This document shows, in pieces, positions 16,357 to 23,932 of a stretch of DNA of 64,000 nt. The translations under genes and the position numbers were made by a program. Below the pieces are notes generated by a model. It worked only from the letters and a program-made list of their open reading frames with translations. It did no database searches and was not told the DNA's origin. The stretch's first letter is position 1; each line of letters begins with the position of its first letter. The stretch comes from Thainema sp966674685 (GTDB lineage: Bacteria; Cyanobacteriota; Cyanobacteriia; Phormidesmidales; Phormidesmidaceae), in NCBI GenBank assembly GCA_966674685.1, contig CBKWJC010000035.1:1-64000 (forward strand). Reading direction: 5' to 3'.

Positions 16357-17991
16357 CTAACTCAAGCAATCTGCCAAGTCTTGCTCAGGAGTTGAAATCA
16401 ACTGGAGATTGTAGGTTTCGACCAGCAGCTTCATGACGTTGGGCGTCATGAATGCGGGCAGCGTGGGGCCGATGCGAATATTTTTGATGCCGAGATGGAG
16501 CAGCGTCAGCAAAACTGCGATCGCTTTTTGCTCGTACCAGGACAGAATTAGGGAGAGCGGTAGCTGATTCACGTCTACGTCAAAGGCATTGGCCAGAGCA
16601 GCGGCAATCTGAATCGCCGAATAGGTATCGTTACACTGACCGACATCCAGCAGCCGCGGAATGCCGCCGATGCTGCCCAAATCTTGGTCGAAGAAGCGGA
16701 ACTTGCCGCAGCCCAGCGTGAGAATCACGCAGTCATCCGGCGCATTGGCTACTAAATCAGTGTAATAATTGCGGCCTGCCTTCGCGCCATCGCAGCCACC
16801 CACCAGGAAAAAGTGGCGAATCTGCCCCTGCTTCACGGCATCAATAATCTGATCTGCAATTTGCAAAACCGCATTATGAGCAAAACCCGTCATCACGGTA
16901 CCTCGGTCTGCCATTTGAACAAAACCCGGTAGTTCTAACGCTTGCTGCACAATGGCCGACAAATCCTGTAGGCTGGCATGACGCAGTCCAGGGAAACCAA
17001 CTGGGCCGAGCGTGTAGATGCGATCGCAATAGCTGTCTCGTGGCGGCATCAAGCAGTTGGTGGTCATCACAATTGGGCCAGGAAACTGCTCAAATTCTTG
17101 GGTTTGATTTTGCCAAGCGGTGCCGTAGTGGCCGTACAGATGAGGATAGGTCTGCTTTAGCTCTGGGTAGCCGTGGGCGGGCAGCAGTTCGCCATGCGTG
17201 TAGACGTTAATGCCTGTGCCGACGGTTTGTTGCAGCACCGCCAGCAGAGACAGCAGATCGTGACCTGAGACGAGAATTGCCTTGCCCGCTTGCCAACCCA
17301 AAGGAACGGTCGTGGGTTGAGGATGACCAAAGGTTTCGGTGTTGCCCCGATCCAGCAGCTCCATCGCTTTCAGATTAATGCGGCCAACCTCCAGAGCGCG
17401 ACTAACCCAGTCCATCAGGGATTTATCGGTGGCATCCAGTTCAGCCAATACCTGATGACAGAAGCGATAGAGTTCGTCATCGTGCTGACCCAGTTCTGCG
17501 GCATGGAACGCATAAGCAGCCACACCTTTTAGGCCATACAGCACCGTCAGCTTCAGCGAGAAAACATCAACGTCTTTACCCGACTGGCTAATAAAAGCGA
17601 GTTCTAAATCGCGCCCTTGCTGGATGCGCTGTTCCAGAGCACTAGCTGGATAGAAGTTGCTAACAGGGGTTTCCACTTTTTCGCGGCCTAATGCCTGTAG
17701 CTGTAGCTTGAGGCTGTCGCGCAAAGCAATCGTATGATTCACAAAGGCCGAAAAGTTTTCTGGATCAAAGTTAACGTTAGTCAGCGTCGAAAACAGCATC
17801 TCGCAGGCAAATGCATCAGCATCGCGGGTATTGATACCAGCAGCTTTGGCCTGTAGAGCAATTTGGGCTAGTCCTCGCAGGCAGTGTACGAGCAGATCTT
17901 GCAGGGCATCGACTTCTGGGCTTTTACCACAGGCTCCCCACTGCTGACAGGCATCTCCACGGGTGGTTTGTTCACACTGATTACAGAACAT
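16357..17991 (-). CDS. hcp: Hybrid cluster protein (Hcp, hydroxylamine/NO reductase)
   Basis: 544 aa from the ATG at 17991, chosen because GGAGAG lies 6 bases before it (an upstream ATG at 18009 is less likely). Hcp carries a [4Fe-4S] cubane and a hybrid Fe-S-O cluster and detoxifies nitrosative compounds, reducing hydroxylamine or NO. The N-terminal cubane Cys are C3-x2-C6-x8-C15-x5-C21, the spacing of class I Hcp. Hybrid-cluster ligand motifs are visible: SGHDLL, TNCLMPP, LGCGKFRF, DVGQCND and the Glu/Lys in SWYEQKA. An FNR-type palindrome at 18046-18059 is suitably placed to control it. No Hcr reductase gene is adjacent. Confidence 0.95.
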   Translation of the reverse strand: MFCNQCEQTTRGDACQQWGACGKSPEVDALQDLLVHCLRGLAQIALQAKAAGINTRDADAFACEMLFSTLTNVNFDPENFSAFVNHTIALRDSLKLQLQALGREKVETPVSNFYPASALEQRIQQGRDLELAFISQSGKDVDVFSLKLTVLYGLKGVAAYAFHAAELGQHDDELYRFCHQVLAELDATDKSLMDWVSRALEVGRINLKAMELLDRGNTETFGHPQPTTVPLGWQAGKAILVSGHDLLSLLAVLQQTVGTGINVYTHGELLPAHGYPELKQTYPHLYGHYGTAWQNQTQEFEQFPGPIVMTTNCLMPPRDSYCDRIYTLGPVGFPGLRHASLQDLSAIVQQALELPGFVQMADRGTVMTGFAHNAVLQIADQIIDAVKQGQIRHFFLVGGCDGAKAGRNYYTDLVANAPDDCVILTLGCGKFRFFDQDLGSIGGIPRLLDVGQCNDTYSAIQIAAALANAFDVDVNQLPLSLILSWYEQKAIAVLLTLLHLGIKNIRIGPTLPAFMTPNVMKLLVETYNLQLISTPEQDLADCLS

Positions 17992-18045
17992 GGTTGGCTC
18001 TCCATTCATTTGTCTCTAGCTTAGGGAGAGCGGAAGAGGAAAACC

Positions 18046-18059
18046 TTGACTTAAGTCAA
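18046..18059 (-). promoter_or_regulatory. FNR/DNR-type palindrome upstream of hcp
   Basis: Perfect 14-bp palindrome TTGACTTAAGTCAA, the TTGA-N6-TCAA pattern of the CRP/FNR superfamily. Its centre lies about 61 bp upstream of the hcp ATG. A TAAGCT hexamer 30-35 bases downstream of the centre could be the -10 box, giving the -41.5 geometry of class II activation. In other bacteria hcp is controlled by FNR-family or NO-sensing regulators; binding here is inference. Confidence 0.5.
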
Positions 18060-18415
18060 TAAGGAGAGAGTGAGGCGAAGAGGGGGTTGAGGCGGAAGAG
18101 GGCTGTAAAGGCTGTAGAGGAATGGGGGAGAGGGAGATGTTTTGAGTTTTGGGTGTTTAGTTTTGAATTATGGCTATTGTCAGTTGGGTTGAGATATTTA
18201 GGAAATTCAACGTTTAAACGTTGGAACGTTCCAACGTTTAAACGTTTTCAGAGTTCTCCAACGTCCTAACCAATGTGACTACTGCTATAACTCAGCACTT
18301 GGCTATACAAATAAAAACATCAATGTTTGGTTTTTGACCGGAATCGTGGGAGCAGAGCCTGTAGTTGTACCGAAATTTACGGACTGCTTGTTACCCTTAT
18401 TCTCTGTAAAAACCG
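18060..18415. other. Intergenic region with G-rich tract and AACGTT element
   Basis: Left part is a GAGG/GAAGAGGG low-complexity tract (18062-18140). The centre holds AACGTT element copy 1 (18186-18290). No gene is seen. Confidence 0.4.
18186..18290 (+). repeat. AACGTT palindromic element, copy 1
   Basis: Core is a 38-bp perfect palindrome (18209-18246) built of AACGTT and TTTAAA units. The right flank GAGTTCTCCAACGTCC...AATGTGACTACTGCT matches that of copy 2 at 26836-26940. Copy 3 at 27521-27600 is in reverse orientation. Confidence 0.75.
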
Positions 18416-19093
18416 ATGAAACACTTTTCTATTCTGATTTCGCTCTTGCGCGATCGCATTATTTTCCTGGATGAAATCCGACAGGAGCTAAAGCTAGAGC
18501 AAAAGATTATCTCCCTAACGATTGCAAGTGCAATCTTTCTGGCTGTATATGGCGCGATTCTGGGCGCATCGAGTAGCTGGCAGCAAATGATTGTTTCGGC
18601 AATCAAGCTGCCAGCGCTTTATTTAATAACGCTATTGATTTGCTTGCCGACGCTGTACTTTTTTGACATTCTGTTTGGCTCTAAGCTCAATTTTCGACAG
18701 TATTTAACTCTAAGCCTAACCAGCATTGCCGTAATTAGCGTTTTGCTGTTTAGCTTTGCGCCAATTACGCTGTTTTTTCTAATTTCAATTCATGAGTATA
18801 ATTTCTTCTTGCTGCTGAATATTATTATTCTTGGCCTAACGGGGGTTGTGGGTTTAAGCATGTTCCACAACGGTATGTTGACATTAATAAAATCCGACGA
18901 AGATTCAGCCAAATCACGCTTTAATTTGTTAAAAGGATGGCTGGTTCTCTATGGTTTGGTTGGTAGCCAGTTGGCCTGGACGCTTCGCCCGTTCTTTGGA
19001 GCACCTAATGAACCCTTTCAGCTCTTTCGAGATATTGAAGGCAACTTTTACCAGCAAGTGATTCATATTATTTTCAAATTATTGTTGGGCTAA
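18416..19093 (+). CDS. Multi-pass membrane protein, cyanobacterial, function unknown
   Basis: 225 aa with about five or six hydrophobic helices after an N-terminal amphipathic segment. The C-terminal motif SQLAWTLRPFFG is shared by a cyanobacterial membrane family that databases sometimes call actin-binding WH2 domain-containing; that name should not be taken as a function. The gene is less GC-rich than its neighbours. The next gene starts 112 bp downstream on the same strand and is also a membrane protein, so they may act together. Confidence 0.75.
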   Translation: MKHFSILISLLRDRIIFLDEIRQELKLEQKIISLTIASAIFLAVYGAILGASSSWQQMIVSAIKLPALYLITLLICLPTLYFFDILFGSKLNFRQYLTLSLTSIAVISVLLFSFAPITLFFLISIHEYNFFLLLNIIILGLTGVVGLSMFHNGMLTLIKSDEDSAKSRFNLLKGWLVLYGLVGSQLAWTLRPFFGAPNEPFQLFRDIEGNFYQQVIHIIFKLLLG

Positions 19094-19205
19094 TTTTCCA
19101 GCGGTCTCAAGTTTTTAGCTTGCGACTGAATAGTACCTTAATTAAAGTGCATTCAGGTATTTAGTTCATTTTTGATTCATCAACTGTCTTTTATTCTGAT
19201 GATGC

Positions 19206-19886
19206 ATGAATGATATTTTAGAACTTAAGCTCACTCAAGCAGATATTGAAAAGCTAACGGATTTAGATATTGGAGAAATATTCGTCGCGGGTACAATTCG
19301 TCCCTCTGTGTTTCGATCCCCGCGTCATTTGCTGGCACTGTGCGTTTCTGAACTCCTGAAGATCGGAGTGATATTTATGCTGTGCTTGGGTATGAGTTTG
19401 GTGATCGTGCGTAATATGGGTGATGTTGAGACTCGGATATTATTTCTAATTGCGATCGCACTTGCGCTTTTAATTGCAGCCATCTGGAATATCATTATTT
19501 GGCTGAAAGGTAAACAGTTACGAACATTACATCGGCTCTTGGATGAAGTAGATCGTCACAACGACATTATTCAGGCGCTGCAAATTATGGATGAACTGAA
19601 CACAGTGCCAACAGCAAATCTCAACTTACCAAATCAAGAGGAAGTGGTCACAGCGCTGCGGGCAACTCGCGAGAGTTTAGCCTCTGGTCTGATGACGGAG
19701 CGGATTCTGCGAAAGCATCAGCGGTTTATGCAGCGACGGCAAGAGCTATTTACCAATATCGAAACCAACCTAGCAACATTACAATCGCTCAGCGTCAACC
19801 ATCAGGCAGCAGAATATGCTCAGCTCTTAAATGAAGCACTGGCAATTGGGTTAACCGTTCATCAAGAGTTAAAACAGCGCTCATAG
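19206..19886 (+). CDS. Membrane protein with two helices and a helical cytoplasmic tail, unknown
   Basis: 226 aa. Soluble N-terminus (1-45), two close membrane helices (about 52-72 and 79-98), then a long helical, coiled-coil-like region rich in Gln, Glu and Arg. I do not recognise a family. It follows another membrane-protein gene at 112 bp and may be co-transcribed. Confidence 0.7.
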   Translation: MNDILELKLTQADIEKLTDLDIGEIFVAGTIRPSVFRSPRHLLALCVSELLKIGVIFMLCLGMSLVIVRNMGDVETRILFLIAIALALLIAAIWNIIIWLKGKQLRTLHRLLDEVDRHNDIIQALQIMDELNTVPTANLNLPNQEEVVTALRATRESLASGLMTERILRKHQRFMQRRQELFTNIETNLATLQSLSVNHQAAEYAQLLNEALAIGLTVHQELKQRS

Positions 19887-20012
19887 GTTAGGTTCATCTG
19901 CTGAATTTCTCGCTCCTAAGCATCAGGTTTTTAACAAAGCGTTTGTGTAGAATCGCTATGGTTATTTTATATCCGAAAAACAAATCCTCTATCACAGATC
20001 AGCCCTCAATAT

Positions 20013-21743
20013 ATGAATAGATTGGTTGTACCCGATTTACTTAAAACATCATTTCCTGTGCGGCTCAAACTTAACTTCAACAACTACAACTTAAAGCAGT
20101 GGTTGTTTACGCTAGCTCTAGGGACTGTTTGCGGCCTTAGCACGACGCTACCGACCACAGCAGCAGAGCGTTTGGGCTTTGAATATGGGCTGATTGTGCG
20201 CTCAATTGAGCTGGATTCTTTAGAAACGTTTGCTGAAACAGGTGAGGTGACTCGGGAATTAAAATCTTATTTCGATTTAGCTAATTTGAATGAGGCGCAA
20301 CAGGAAGAGTTTCGTATAGCTCTACAACAATCTGTTGATCTAGATCCGGTGTTGATTTCACGCTTTTTTCATAGCAATATTGGCGACCAGATTCTGACTC
20401 AATTTTTGGGCGATTTAATCCGAACAGAGGCTGGACTAAATAGTAAGTACGCCATTCGTTCGGCCTTGGTTTTGGCGGCGAATGATGATGATGGCCTGTC
20501 TCTGCTTAATTTCTTGCGCTATCTACCTGTCAACATTCGACTCGACTTAGACAAGGTTTTAGAACTCAGCGATGCTCTGACTACGGTTGTAGAAGGGACG
20601 GAATATGCGATCGCAACCATGGATCAACTCTCTATATCAGAAGCTGTTGGTGATTCCGTAGTTGATTTTGCTGCTCTGCCCAACCCCAGTCAACTCGGCC
20701 CATTTCAAACAACTTACCAGCGCTGGACGCTAACCGATGAAAGCCGCGATCGCACGTTGTATGTGGACGTGTTTCAGCCCCAGCGGGCGCGATCTGAAAA
20801 AACACCTGTTGTCATAATCTCGCATGGCTTTGCTTCGAACCCAGAAGCATTTTGGAAACGAGCCGAGCATTTGGCATCCTATGGCTATTTGGTGGCGCTG
20901 CCGCAGCATCCGGGTAGCGATATTCTCCAGGCTGAGCGATTTCGTCAGGGACTATCTGACAATCTGTTTCGGGTCGAGGAGTTTGTTGATCGACCTCAAG
21001 ATATTAGCTTTGTGCTAGACATGCTGGAGCAGCGGAGTGCTTCCGAGCTTAATGGGGTGCTGGATCTCAATAACGTCGGCGTGATCGGCCACTCGTTTGG
21101 TGGCTATACGGCACTGGCCGTGGCTGGAGCGGTACCGGATTTTGAGTTTTTGGCTCAGGAATGTGCAGTTCAATTTAGCTACATTAATATCTCCCGACTT
21201 TTGCAGTGTGAAGCGCTGAAGCTACCGCAGCAAACCTATAATTTTCGCGATCCGCGTGTGGCGGCGGTAATTGCGATGAATCCGGTCAACAGCAGTATTT
21301 TTGGGCCGGAGGGGCTGAGCCAAGTTGAAATTCCAGTTGCGATCGCAGCCGGAAGTTACGATCCAGCAACACCAGCAGTATTTGAACAGTTCCAAACATT
21401 TCCTTGGTTGGGTAGTTCAGAAAAGTATTTAGGACTGATTGAAGGTCAAGCCCATGTTGATTTCTCGCAAGTGGATGCAGGTGTTACTGACGCAATTAAT
21501 TCTATTGATGGTTTGACGTTAGCGAGTCCGTTTATTATTGACTATTACGCGGATGCACTAACACTCATCTTTTTCGAAATTTATGTGGCTGAAAATCCTG
21601 AATATCGCGTATTTTTGGAATCTGATTATTCGGCCTACTTAAGCCAGGATCAGGAGTTCAAAATCTATGTAATCAGCGAAGAGTCAACTGATGAGTTGGA
21701 AGCTGCTATTGAGACGTTTAAGGATGAGTACGATATAGATTGA
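20013..21743 (+). CDS. DUF1400 alpha/beta hydrolase
   Basis: 576 aa. A hydrophobic N-terminal segment (about 30-48, ending TAAA) is a likely signal or anchor. Residues about 50-195 match the cyanobacterial DUF1400 N-terminal domain, with motifs such as ERLGFEYG and RELKSYFDLA. The rest is an alpha/beta hydrolase with nucleophile Ser361 in GHSFGG, probable acid Asp450 and His481 in GQAHVDFS. Probably a periplasmic or lumenal esterase or lipase; substrate unknown. Two short genes follow with gaps of 13 and 12 bp, suggesting one operon. Confidence 0.88.
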   Translation: MNRLVVPDLLKTSFPVRLKLNFNNYNLKQWLFTLALGTVCGLSTTLPTTAAERLGFEYGLIVRSIELDSLETFAETGEVTRELKSYFDLANLNEAQQEEFRIALQQSVDLDPVLISRFFHSNIGDQILTQFLGDLIRTEAGLNSKYAIRSALVLAANDDDGLSLLNFLRYLPVNIRLDLDKVLELSDALTTVVEGTEYAIATMDQLSISEAVGDSVVDFAALPNPSQLGPFQTTYQRWTLTDESRDRTLYVDVFQPQRARSEKTPVVIISHGFASNPEAFWKRAEHLASYGYLVALPQHPGSDILQAERFRQGLSDNLFRVEEFVDRPQDISFVLDMLEQRSASELNGVLDLNNVGVIGHSFGGYTALAVAGAVPDFEFLAQECAVQFSYINISRLLQCEALKLPQQTYNFRDPRVAAVIAMNPVNSSIFGPEGLSQVEIPVAIAAGSYDPATPAVFEQFQTFPWLGSSEKYLGLIEGQAHVDFSQVDAGVTDAINSIDGLTLASPFIIDYYADALTLIFFEIYVAENPEYRVFLESDYSAYLSQDQEFKIYVISEESTDELEAAIETFKDEYDID

Positions 21744-21756
21744 GTGCAACTAGACT

Positions 21757-22314
21757 ATGGGAATTGATCTTACTTATCAACGAATCCAGCCTGATGAACT
21801 TATAGATTTACAGTTGCATCCTGAAAAGGCCGATGATTTTTTTGGATGGAACTTAGATCTAGATGATGACGAAGTTTTAGATCGCTATGTTGATGCGCTA
21901 GAATCTGACGATCGCTATTTTACACTTGATAAATGGTGGAGAGCAATTTACTTTCTATTGAACGGAGAGCTTTATGGCAACCTCGATCAAAACGATATGG
22001 ATTCCCCCTTTCATGTTGTAATTAAGGGTGGAACAGCTATGGAAATAAACGCGAGTTTTGACCCTATTCGCTATTTCACGCCAAATGAGATTGTTGAGAT
22101 TTCCGATGCATTGGGCAAAATCCCAACGGATCAAATACGTTCACGCCTTGATACTCTAGTATCGAATTTACAAGTAAATAGCTATTCGTCCCGCGATGTA
22201 GAGCAATGCAAGAAAGATTACGAGCAGCTACTGCTCGACCTCTATAATAAGCTGATATCCTTCTTTGCCGAAGCTGTCAAATACGACGAAGTTATATTAG
22301 TTTACTTCGAATGA
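21757..22314 (+). CDS. DUF1877 (YfbM-like) protein
   Basis: 185 aa soluble, acidic protein. The opening MGIDLTYQRI, the LDKWWRAIYFLL segment and the late helix DVEQCKKDYEQLL fit the DUF1877/YfbM family, whose function is unknown. In other bacteria this family is often found near polymorphic toxin or immunity-like genes, which is not evident here. It starts 13 bp after the DUF1400 hydrolase and is AT-rich compared with the window average. Confidence 0.8.
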   Translation: MGIDLTYQRIQPDELIDLQLHPEKADDFFGWNLDLDDDEVLDRYVDALESDDRYFTLDKWWRAIYFLLNGELYGNLDQNDMDSPFHVVIKGGTAMEINASFDPIRYFTPNEIVEISDALGKIPTDQIRSRLDTLVSNLQVNSYSSRDVEQCKKDYEQLLLDLYNKLISFFAEAVKYDEVILVYFE

Positions 22315-22326
22315 AATTTGGCTAGC

Positions 22327-22845
22327 ATGAATAAATTTCTACGAAACTATAAACTTCCTCTTTCTCAATCAGATAGATGGTTGGAGAGAGCAGTAGATGG
22401 AACATTTCTGCTTCTCTGTCTTTTGCTACTGCTGCCTTTTGGGGCTTGGGCATGGTTACCTGCAAAAATCCCGATTCAATGGGATGTATCAGGCATACCG
22501 ATACAATGGGCTAATAAAGCTATAGCTCTTTTCGTGGTCTTAATTCTTCTAGTTTTTGCTGGCTTAGTCCAGCTAATAGCTAGGATTTTCAGCCGTCATC
22601 CGGAATACCTTCAGCAAATTGTAATAATTACTGAAGGAAACGTTAGGAGACAATATCGTATTCTTCGAACTTTTTCATATGTGTATATGCTAGAGCTAAA
22701 TCTAGCGTCTCTATTTGCTGCTTGGCATATGGTTCAAACATGGTTTGAGTACACACCTACAAGCTTTATTTCTCCAAACGTATTACTTGGTTTAGTAATC
22801 GTTACAGGATTGCTTCAACTAGGATTATCTCTTTACAACCAGTGA
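22327..22845 (+). CDS. DUF1648-like membrane protein
   Basis: 172 aa from the ATG at 22327 (an upstream TTG is less likely). Four hydrophobic helices. The segment LPAKIPIQWDVSGIPIQWAN resembles the extracytoplasmic DUF1648 signature (PxxIPxHW...G.p..w..K) that follows the first membrane helix. Function unknown; in Bacillus related domains occur in SdpI-type immunity proteins. It lies 12 bp after the DUF1877 gene, so the two are probably co-expressed. Confidence 0.7.
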   Translation: MNKFLRNYKLPLSQSDRWLERAVDGTFLLLCLLLLLPFGAWAWLPAKIPIQWDVSGIPIQWANKAIALFVVLILLVFAGLVQLIARIFSRHPEYLQQIVIITEGNVRRQYRILRTFSYVYMLELNLASLFAAWHMVQTWFEYTPTSFISPNVLLGLVIVTGLLQLGLSLYNQ

Positions 22846-23200
22846 TTGCTGAGATTAGTATGTGTCTGATCTAATCGACGAACTTGAATATATATGTTAT
22901 GGCGATTCAGCTAGATGAATCAAAACTTGATATTGAAAAGTCTATACACCGTAAATACAACTCATAATAAAAAATGTAGAAAGATACGTTACGCTTCGCT
23001 TTAGCGTAGCCATACCCGCAGGACTATACGAGATTTGAGAGCATACTCGACGCTTAATATTACTTTAGATACAACCCATCAGACAGAGATTTGCGGTGTA
23101 GCCTTACAAAGGCTTTGAGTTACTTCGGTGGGCAGAGTTGAGTACATTTCTGCCGCATCTATAATCGCATACATCGTTTCTTATAATCTTTGTAACACGT
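22846..23200. other. Intergenic region before the DUF2993 gene
   Basis: About 355 bp. A small TACGCT...AGCGTA stem near 22989-23010 belongs to the same general type of dispersed repeat as at 30612. No gene or clear promoter identified. Confidence 0.35.
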
Positions 23201-23926
23201 ATGCCTGACATCAGTGAACAAGCCTTGAACGAGGTAACTAAACTGGGAATTGAATCTCAGCTTGATGAAGTTAAGAACCTAACGGTTGACATTCATACTG
23301 ATCCTGGAAAGCTTATCCAGGGCAATGTCGAATCAGTGGAAATCGCTGGTGAAGGGCTAGTGATGAAGAAAGCTCTGCGGGCCGATACCCTGATTATCAA
23401 AACCAATGATATTAAGATTAACCCGCTTAAAGCCGTTACTGGCGACATTGAGCTTGAGCACCCCGTAAATGCAGATACTGGCGTCGTCTTAACAGAAGAA
23501 GACATCAGTAAAGCATTTAATTCAGAGTATATTCAATCCAAGCTTTCTTCTTTGACTATTCAAGTAGATGGTCAGTCTACTCATATTAAACCTCAACAGA
23601 TTCGGTTTGAAGTTCCAGAAAATGACAAAATCAGAATTCAATCTGATATTGAGCTTTTGGATCTGAATTCAACTCGCCACGTTGAAATCATTGCAACTCC
23701 TAAAATGTCGCCTGATGGTCATCAAATCCAGCTAGAAGACATCCAGCATGGTGAAGGAACTGAATCTCCGGAATTAGTTGAAGCACTCGTTAATGCATCA
23801 AAGGAGCTTTTGGACTTACGCAATTTTGAACTCGATGGCATGACGCTAAAATTTCAAAAGTTAGATGTGCGACCGGGCAAAATTACCATCAAATCGCAAA
23901 CGAAAATCGACAAAATGCCAAACTAA
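23201..23926 (+). CDS. DUF2993 (LmeA-type) lipid-binding domain protein
   Basis: 241 aa without an obvious signal peptide. The pattern of alternating beta strands with PGKLIQGNVESVEIAGEGL and LRADTLIIKTNDIKINP is characteristic of cyanobacterial DUF2993 proteins, related to mycobacterial LmeA, which binds phospholipids. The exact role is unknown. Its stop codon is only 6 bp from the end of mutS, which is convergent. Confidence 0.85.
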   Translation: MPDISEQALNEVTKLGIESQLDEVKNLTVDIHTDPGKLIQGNVESVEIAGEGLVMKKALRADTLIIKTNDIKINPLKAVTGDIELEHPVNADTGVVLTEEDISKAFNSEYIQSKLSSLTIQVDGQSTHIKPQQIRFEVPENDKIRIQSDIELLDLNSTRHVEIIATPKMSPDGHQIQLEDIQHGEGTESPELVEALVNASKELLDLRNFELDGMTLKFQKLDVRPGKITIKSQTKIDKMPN

Positions 23927-23932
23927 TCATCA

